From Verrucomicrobiota bacterium (GTDB taxonomy: Bacteria > Verrucomicrobiota > Verrucomicrobiia > Limisphaerales > UBA11358): DNA of 11,684 nucleotides. Both the position numbers and the translations under genes were made by a program. Shown in pieces: positions 7,602-11,684 of the stretch. Under the pieces are notes generated by a model. That model was not told where the DNA came from, did no database searches, and saw only the letters and a list, made by a program, of their open reading frames with translations. Location of the stretch: positions 1 through 11,684 of the forward strand of contig JAMFSG010000013.1 of NCBI GenBank assembly GCA_026225155.1. The letters run 5' to 3'. The first letter of the stretch is position 1. Each line of letters begins with the position of its first letter.

Positions 7602-8159
7602 ATGATTAAACCGTGGGAAAAAATCCGTTCAAAATTCATCGGCGACTTTCGCATTTTCAAATTGCGTTCGGATTTCAAAATTTCGCCGCGCACGGGCAAG
7701 GAACATGATTTTTTTGTGCTCGACAGCGTAAACTGGGTGAACGTTGTCGCCGTCACGCCGGATCAAAAACTCGTGATGGTTGAGCAATATCGTCATGGCT
7801 CAAACACGGTGGAGTTGGAAATTCCCGGCGGCATGATGGACGCGGACGAAACGGATCCGGTCGCAACGGGCGTGCGCGAGTTGCGCGAAGAAACCGGCTA
7901 CGAAGGAAAAAACGCGCGCGAGCTGGGAAAAATTTGGTCAAATCCGGCGATCTTGAGCAACACGACTTTTACCGTGCTGATCGAAAATTGCGAATTGAAG
8001 CACGGCTTGGAATTCGACAGCGGCGAAGATTTGATCACGAAACTCGTGCCGATTGCGGAAATTCCAAAATTAGTCGCCGAAGGAAAAATCGGTCATTCAC
8101 TCGTCGTCGTTGCGTTGTATCACTTCGATTTGTGGCAGCGCGGCATTAAGAAAATCTGA
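7602..8159 (+). CDS. Nudix hydrolase, ADP-ribose pyrophosphatase-like
   Basis: Cytosolic hydrolase of 185 residues, in the size range of ADP-ribose pyrophosphatases, which cleave ADP-ribose to AMP and ribose-5-phosphate. EQYRHGSNTVELEIPGG (61-77) is the typical lead-in. The Nudix box follows with Gly77, Glu83 and RELREETG (92-99), which supplies the Mg2+-binding glutamates 96 and 97. Counting from Glu83 to Arg92 gives eight residues where the consensus has seven, so the loop is one residue longer. SNPAILSNTTF (113-123) matches the substrate-side loop of this subfamily. The ATG at 7602 is chosen over a GTG at 7551 because the longer frame reads through the heptamer repeat and adds no conserved residues. 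It stands alone between a divergent antiporter gene and a convergent zinc-ribbon gene. Substrate within the Nudix family is inferred. Confidence 0.9.
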   Translation: MIKPWEKIRSKFIGDFRIFKLRSDFKISPRTGKEHDFFVLDSVNWVNVVAVTPDQKLVMVEQYRHGSNTVELEIPGGMMDADETDPVATGVRELREETGYEGKNARELGKIWSNPAILSNTTFTVLIENCELKHGLEFDSGEDLITKLVPIAEIPKLVAEGKIGHSLVVVALYHFDLWQRGIKKI

Positions 8160-8165
8160 TTTTCT
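8149..8165. terminator. Short hairpin across two convergent stop codons
   Basis: A perfect 7-bp inverted repeat (agaaaat 8149-8155, attttct 8159-8165) with a three-base loop covers the TGA of the Nudix gene and the TAG of the zinc-ribbon gene. It is the only candidate structure between the two convergent genes, which are four bases apart. Its stem is AT-rich and weak, with only a short T-run on one side, so a terminator function is doubtful. Confidence 0.25.
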
Positions 8166-8895
8166 AATCTCCACCCGTCAAAACCATGTCGCGGGTGTAA
8201 TATAAAATCCGCCCGCAGTTCGGGCAGGTGACGAGTTCAGCGCCTTCGCCGCGGCAATTCGAGATAATCTGCGCGGGCAATTTCATGTGGCAGCCGCCGC
8301 AGACGCTGTGTTCGACGCCGACGACGACATTTTCGCCTTTGCTTTTGAACAGGCGTTCGTAGCGGTTCAAAGTGGATTCATCCACGGCAGCGGCGAGCGC
8401 GACGCGGCCTTGCGTGAGTTCGGTTAATTCTTTTTTGAGATTTTGTTCACGTCCGTTGAGCAGTCCAATTTGGTCATCAACGAGTTTTTTGGCGGCGGCG
8501 GCTTCGACGGTGGCGCGGGCAACTTCTTTTTGTGTGACTTCCGCTTGTTCCATCAAAACGATTTCTGCGTCTTCGATTTTGAAGATGGCTTCTTTTGCCA
8601 TTTCGATTTCGTGCGCGAGCGCTTTGTATTCCTCATTCTTGCGCGTCTGCAATTGCTGGTTCGCGTATTTTTCGATCTGCGTTTTTTTGGCGTCAATCTC
8701 GAGGTCGAGCCGTTTGCGTTCGGCTTCAAGTTGTTTCACGCGCAATTTCGCGGCTTCCAACTGGCTTTGCGTGGCGGCGGCACGCGTGTGGAGCGTATCG
8801 CGTTCGGGGCTGATATGGGCAAGTTCTTCTGAAACGCGGAGAATTTTCCGGTTGCGATCCTGCAAAATGAGCAGTTTCTGAATTATTTCCTGCAT
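8164..8895 (-). CDS. Coiled-coil protein with C-terminal C4 zinc ribbon (zf-RING_7, CdsZ/HP0958 type)
   Basis: Cytosolic protein of 243 residues. Residues 1-175 are almost all charged heptad helix, predicted to form a long antiparallel coiled-coil hairpin. RKNEEYKALAHEIEMAKE (85-102) is the best-conserved piece in this family (COG1579). The C-terminal ribbon has Cys199, Cys202, Cys224 and Cys227 (VCGGCH and CPNCGRILYY), all four present, so zinc binding is expected. Known relatives are Chlamydia CdsZ (CT398) and Helicobacter pylori HP0958, which bind sigma54 and secretion or flagellar components or mRNA. Whether that applies here is unknown, since no such genes are adjacent. The family often lies near unrelated housekeeping genes. 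It is divergent from pta and convergent with the Nudix gene. Confidence 0.88.
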   Translation of the reverse strand: MQEIIQKLLILQDRNRKILRVSEELAHISPERDTLHTRAAATQSQLEAAKLRVKQLEAERKRLDLEIDAKKTQIEKYANQQLQTRKNEEYKALAHEIEMAKEAIFKIEDAEIVLMEQAEVTQKEVARATVEAAAAKKLVDDQIGLLNGREQNLKKELTELTQGRVALAAAVDESTLNRYERLFKSKGENVVVGVEHSVCGGCHMKLPAQIISNCRGEGAELVTCPNCGRILYYTRDMVLTGGD

Positions 8896-8904
8896 GTGCG
8901 CTAG

Positions 8905-8933
8905 AAATTAACGGTGAAAGAAATCCAAGTCAA
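8905..8933 (-). promoter_or_regulatory. Sigma70-like promoter for the zinc-ribbon gene
   Basis: On the minus strand TTGACT (8928-8933) and TAATTT (8905-8910) are separated by 17 bases. The -35 box matches five of six consensus positions; the -10 box matches three, including the leading TA and the final T. The expected start point is near 8898, only a few bases before the ATG at 8895, which would make the transcript nearly leaderless. That fits the lack of a Shine-Dalgarno sequence there. Confidence 0.42.
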
Positions 8934-8983
8934 TGCGCGGAAAATTTTTACTGAACGTGCAAAATAAATTTAACCGTTAAAAA

Positions 8984-9070
8984 TCATCCTCATTCTCATC
9001 GTCGTCCTCATCCTCAAATTTTGGAATAGAGATTCGAGGATGAGGACGAGAATGAAGGACGAGGAGGATT
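8984..9070. repeat. Hexamer-built inverted repeat (polypyrimidine/polypurine hairpin)
   Basis: The left arm (8984-9015) consists of six-base units close to tcatcc (tcatcc, tcattc, tcatcg, tcgtcc, tcatcc). The right arm (9036-9070) consists of units close to gaggat and gaggac. The inner 14 bases of the arms, 9002-9015 and 9036-9049, are perfectly complementary, and the outer 18 or so pair imperfectly. The 20-base loop (9016-9035) is AT-rich. One strand of each arm is almost pure pyrimidine or purine. It lies in the divergent gap between the zinc-ribbon gene and pta. No flanking direct repeat and no coding potential are visible. It may be a multi-copy REP-like element of this genome (inference). 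Confidence 0.75.
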
Positions 9071-9083
9071 CGTTTGTGCCGAA

Positions 9084-9118
9084 TTGAAACTTGCAACTTG
9101 GAACTTGAAACTTGAAAC
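9084..9118. repeat. Heptamer tandem repeat (ttgaaac), five copies
   Basis: Five adjacent seven-base units: ttgaaac, ttgcaac, ttggaac, ttgaaac, ttgaaac. Three are identical and two differ by one base at the same position. The array ends seven bases before the pta start codon, so it sits in the leader or at the ribosome-binding region of pta. Short tandem heptamers of this kind are known in cyanobacteria as STRR elements; I know of no such name for them here. Confidence 0.85.
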
Positions 9119-9125
9119 TGCCTCC

Positions 9126-10178
9126 ATGCGTTTCATCGGCAATGTCATCGAAAAATTACAGCGCCATCCGAAGCGGGTGGTTTTCCCCGAAGGCGAAGAG
9201 CCGCGCATCTTGCAGGCCGCGCGGCAGTTTCAAGCGCTGCGCCTCGGTGCGCCGATCGTGCTGGGCGACCATGCGAAAATCAAGGAAGTCGCCGAAAGAA
9301 ATAATCTTTCGCTCGACGGTATCCGCATCATCAATCCGGCGGAAAGCGAAGACCTCGAAAATTTCACGAAGCGCTTTTATTCGTTGCGCCGCGAAAAAGG
9401 TTTGCGCATGACCGAGGCGCGCGAAGCGTTGTCGCAGCCGAATTTTTACGGCGCGATGATGCTCGCGATGCACCAGGCCGATGGTTTGATTTCCGGCGCG
9501 TCGCACATCACCGGCAGCGTGCTGCGTCCGCTGTTTCAAATTATCAAAGTCGCGCCCGACATCCACACGGCTTCAAGCTGCATGGTGATGGAAGTCGAAG
9601 ACACGCGCGTCGGCGAAGGCGGCGTTTTGTTCATGGCGGATTGCGGCGTGATTCCTGATCCGAATGTGGAACAGCTCGCGGACATCGCGGTTTCCACCGC
9701 GCGGCTTGCGCGGCATCTGCTTGGCATCCGCCCGCGCGTGGCGATGCTTTCATTTTCCACGAAAGGCAGCGCGTCGCATCCGAGCGTCGGCAAAGTTCAG
9801 GCCGCGACCGCGCAAGCCCGACACAAAGCCGCGCAATTATTTTTGGAAGCGGATTTCGACGGTGAATTGCAAGTGGACGCCGCGCTCACGCCGGAAGTTG
9901 CCGAACGCAAACTGCGCGATAGTCAAGTCGCCGGACGCGCAAACGTGCTGATTTTTCCCGATCTCAATTCCGGCAACATCGCCAGCAAGCTCGTCGGTCT
10001 CGTCGGTCGCGCGAATTCTTACGGCCAAATTTTACTCGGCTTGAACCGTCCCGCCGCCGACGTTTCGCGTGGTTCCAGCGCGCATGATATTTTGGGCGTC
10101 GCGGCGATCATCGCCGTGCAGGCGACCGATTATCAAAAACTTTATCCGGGCGCGGACAAACATTTGCCGGGCGACTAA
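9126..10178 (+). CDS. pta: Phosphate acetyltransferase, short (catalytic-only) form
   Basis: Cytosolic enzyme interconverting acetyl-CoA plus phosphate and acetyl phosphate plus CoA, the first half of the Pta-AckA acetate pathway. It has 350 residues and consists only of the PTA_PTB domain. Visible marks: VVFPEGEEPRIL (18-29), GASHITGSVLRP (124-135), MADCGVIPDPNVEQLADIA (170-188), VAMLSFSTKGSA (205-216), GELQVDAAL (246-254) and FPDLNSGNIASKLV (277-290). The catalytic triplet Ser314-Arg315 and Asp321 has the same spacing as Ser309-Arg310 and Asp316 of the Methanosarcina thermophila enzyme. The ATG at 9126 is chosen because the frame upstream starts at a TTG inside the heptamer repeat and adds no conserved residue. 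The next gene starts one base after the stop, so the two are cotranscribed. The BioD/DRTGG half of long Pta proteins is absent here and is found two genes downstream. Confidence 0.95.
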   Translation: MRFIGNVIEKLQRHPKRVVFPEGEEPRILQAARQFQALRLGAPIVLGDHAKIKEVAERNNLSLDGIRIINPAESEDLENFTKRFYSLRREKGLRMTEAREALSQPNFYGAMMLAMHQADGLISGASHITGSVLRPLFQIIKVAPDIHTASSCMVMEVEDTRVGEGGVLFMADCGVIPDPNVEQLADIAVSTARLARHLLGIRPRVAMLSFSTKGSASHPSVGKVQAATAQARHKAAQLFLEADFDGELQVDAALTPEVAERKLRDSQVAGRANVLIFPDLNSGNIASKLVGLVGRANSYGQILLGLNRPAADVSRGSSAHDILGVAAIIAVQATDYQKLYPGADKHLPGD

Positions 10179-10179
10179 A

Positions 10180-10680
10180 ATGCCGAATGGAAAAGCTCAC
10201 ATTCGCGAAGCAAAATCTGGCGACGAAAAGGCCATTCACGAAGCGCACATGAGATCAATCCGTGAAATTTGCGTGAAAGATCACGGCGAAGAAGAAGTTC
10301 GCGGTTGGGGAAATCGGCCGCTCGGTGATCGTTGGATAAATGCCATCAAGGAAGGATTTGTTTGGGTCGTCGAAAGTGGCGGCAACATTTTTGGCCACGC
10401 TTACATTCGTATCTTTGAAGAGAACAATGTGAAAAAAGCCCACATCCACGGGCTTTATTTGACTCCCGAAGTTTTGCATCAAGGATTCGGATTTCAACTG
10501 GCGAAAATGATGTTGGAAAAAGCACGGAATGCCGGCGCAAAATTTGTGACGCTTGAATCTTCCATCACGGCGCATGATTTTTATCGGCGCGTCGGTTTCA
10601 ATGACAGCGGCCCGATGAAACTTCACGAAATTGGCGGATCTCACGTCCGAGGTTTTCCGATGACATTCAATTTTTCATGA
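10180..10680 (+). CDS. GNAT-family N-acetyltransferase
   Basis: Acetyl-CoA-dependent acetyltransferase of 166 residues, a single GNAT fold. Residues 6-30 (AHIREAKSGDEKAIHEAHMRS, split) form strand 1 and helix 1. GHAYIRIFE (72-80) and KAHIHGLYLTPEVLHQGFG (86-104) are strands 4-5 leading to motif A, which binds the acetyl-CoA pyrophosphate. LHQGFGFQLAKMM (99-111) fits the Q-x-x-G-x-G/A pattern except for Gln106 at the last position. TLESSITAHDFYRRVGF (124-140) is motif B, with Tyr135 a possible general acid. The substrate, small molecule or protein, cannot be told. It starts one base after the pta stop and its TGA overlaps the ATG of the next gene (ATGA), so it is in the middle of the pta operon. 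Confidence 0.85.
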   Translation: MPNGKAHIREAKSGDEKAIHEAHMRSIREICVKDHGEEEVRGWGNRPLGDRWINAIKEGFVWVVESGGNIFGHAYIRIFEENNVKKAHIHGLYLTPEVLHQGFGFQLAKMMLEKARNAGAKFVTLESSITAHDFYRRVGFNDSGPMKLHEIGGSHVRGFPMTFNFS

Positions 10681-11684
10681 ACACTGCCACGCCCCGCGTT
10701 TTCATCGCCGCCACGCGCCAGAACGACGGCAAGACCACGACGTCGCTCGGACTCATCGGCGCGCTGCAAAAATATTTTCCACGCATCGGTTACATCAAAC
10801 CCGTCGGCCAGCGTTTCGTCGAGATCGAGTCGGAAAAAATTGATGAAGATACCGTGCTCATGGACGCGGTCTATCGCCTCAACACGCCGCTCGTGGACAT
10901 GAGTCCGATCGCGGTCGAACCGGATTTCACGCGCAAATATCTGCAAGCCGCGAACAACGAAGCGCTCGTCAAAAAAATCCAGAAAGCCTTCGACCGCGTT
11001 TCGTGGGAAAAAGATTTTGTGCTGTGCGAAGGCAGCGGCCACGCCGGCGTCGGTTCGGTTTTCGATTTGTCGAATGCGCAGGTCGCCAAAATTCTTGGCG
11101 CGAAAGTCATCATCGTTTCGCAAGGCGGCATCGGCAAACCGATTGACGAAGTCGCGCTCAACCAGGCGCTGTTTGAAAAAGAAGGCGTCGAGATCATCGG
11201 CGTGATTTTGAACAAGGTGCATCGCGAAAAAGTGGATTACATCACCGATTTCGCGCGGCGCGGTCTCAAGCGCAAAGGCTTGGAATTGCTTGGCGTTCTG
11301 CCGCACGAACAAGTTTTGAGCAATCCGTCCGTGGATTTGATCCGCGAAGAATTGCACGCCGAACTGCTCAATCAGCCGCCGGAATTAAGCGCGCTCGTGG
11401 ACGACGTTGTCATCGGTGCGATGGGCGCGCAGAATGCGATGCAATTTTTTAAGCGCGGCGTTTTGCTCATCACGCCCGGCGACCGCGAAGATATTATTTT
11501 GGCGGCGGGCGCGATGACGAATCCGCAGAGCGAAGAAAAAATGGCCGGCATCGTTTTGACCGGCGGCCTGCGCCCCGGCGACAACGTAATGAAAGCCCTG
11601 CAAACCCTGCCGATCCCCGTCCTGCTGACCAAGCTGGACAGCTACCAGGCCGCTTCCAAGGTTCACAACCTCACCGTCAAGACC
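10677..11684 (+). CDS. BioD-like P-loop / DRTGG-domain protein (Pta regulatory half; partial)
   Basis: A 336-residue fragment, open at the window edge. Residues 7-225 resemble the dethiobiotin-synthetase-like P-loop domain of long Pta proteins: nucleotide loop TRQNDGKTTTSLGL (13-26), YIKPVGQRF (39-47), EGSGHAGVG (118-126), VIIVSQGGIGKPIDEV (144-159), GVILNKV (175-181) and GVLPHEQVLSNPSVD (206-220). Residues 240-336 are a DRTGG domain: VIGAMGAQNAMQFF (245-258), TPGDREDI (266-273) and GIVLTGGLRP (291-300). In E. coli Pta these two domains precede the catalytic domain and affect allosteric control and hexamer assembly. Here they form a separate gene that starts by ATGA overlap with the GNAT gene. 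The first glycine of the Walker A motif is Thr13. A role as a regulatory subunit of the Pta two genes upstream is inferred. Confidence 0.85.
   Translation, partial: MNTATPRVFIAATRQNDGKTTTSLGLIGALQKYFPRIGYIKPVGQRFVEIESEKIDEDTVLMDAVYRLNTPLVDMSPIAVEPDFTRKYLQAANNEALVKKIQKAFDRVSWEKDFVLCEGSGHAGVGSVFDLSNAQVAKILGAKVIIVSQGGIGKPIDEVALNQALFEKEGVEIIGVILNKVHREKVDYITDFARRGLKRKGLELLGVLPHEQVLSNPSVDLIREELHAELLNQPPELSALVDDVVIGAMGAQNAMQFFKRGVLLITPGDREDIILAAGAMTNPQSEEKMAGIVLTGGLRPGDNVMKALQTLPIPVLLTKLDSYQAASKVHNLTVKT

Noticed and set aside
8372..8881. Plus-strand open frame of 169 residues, rich in Ser, Ala and Cys
   Set aside because: It is antisense to the Lys/Glu/Ala-rich coiled coil of the zinc-ribbon protein, which explains its composition.
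8984..9070. Miniature transposon (MITE)
   Set aside because: No target-site duplication is visible at the ends and the arms are low-complexity hexamers, not defined terminal repeats.
9084..9118. CRISPR array
   Set aside because: The units are seven bases long and contiguous with no spacers, so this is a simple tandem repeat.
9084..9125. N-terminal extension of Pta starting at TTG 9084
   Set aside because: It would translate the heptamer repeat and adds residues not found in the family. The ATG at 9126 gives a standard Pta N-terminus.

Overview
The window looks like chromosomal DNA of a Verrucomicrobiota bacterium, probably of the Pedosphaera/Limisphaerales kind. The reasons are a prepilin-like protein with the H-X9-DG signature that is multi-copy in that phylum, moderate GC with frequent GCG/CGC codons, no visible Shine-Dalgarno sequence at any of ten starts, and intergenic hexamer and heptamer repeats. 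The phylum assignment is an inference. I see no phage, transposase, CRISPR array, tRNA or rRNA. There are ten genes, two of them cut by the window edges, and no gene-free stretch longer than about 230 bases.

Left part (1-4471, minus strand): a three-gene iron-uptake operon, read right to left. It has an exported imelysin/EfeO-like protein, a long FTR1-type iron permease with two RExxE motifs, and an OprB-family outer-membrane porin whose C-terminus lies outside the window. Together they could carry iron through the outer membrane, the periplasm and the inner membrane. The usual EfeB peroxidase is not seen. An imperfect inverted repeat lies just upstream of the first gene.

Middle (4567-8895): a type II-pseudopilin-like H-X9-DG protein and a CPA2 cation:proton antiporter with a C-terminal RCK_C domain (both minus strand), then a plus-strand Nudix hydrolase of the ADP-ribose pyrophosphatase kind. 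The Nudix gene meets a minus-strand coiled-coil/C4 zinc-ribbon protein tail to tail with four bases between their stops.

Right part (9126-11684, plus strand): a tight operon of phosphate acetyltransferase (catalytic part only), a GNAT N-acetyltransferase, and a BioD-like P-loop plus DRTGG protein that corresponds to the N-terminal regulatory half of long Pta enzymes such as that of E. coli. The long enzyme is thus effectively split into two genes in reversed order with an acetyltransferase between them. The divergent gap before pta (8896-9125) holds a hexamer-built hairpin and a five-copy heptamer repeat. A second, different heptamer repeat sits before the Nudix gene.

The most notable points are the porin-containing Efe-like locus, the split pta operon with an embedded GNAT gene, the three short-period repeats, and the absence of Shine-Dalgarno motifs.
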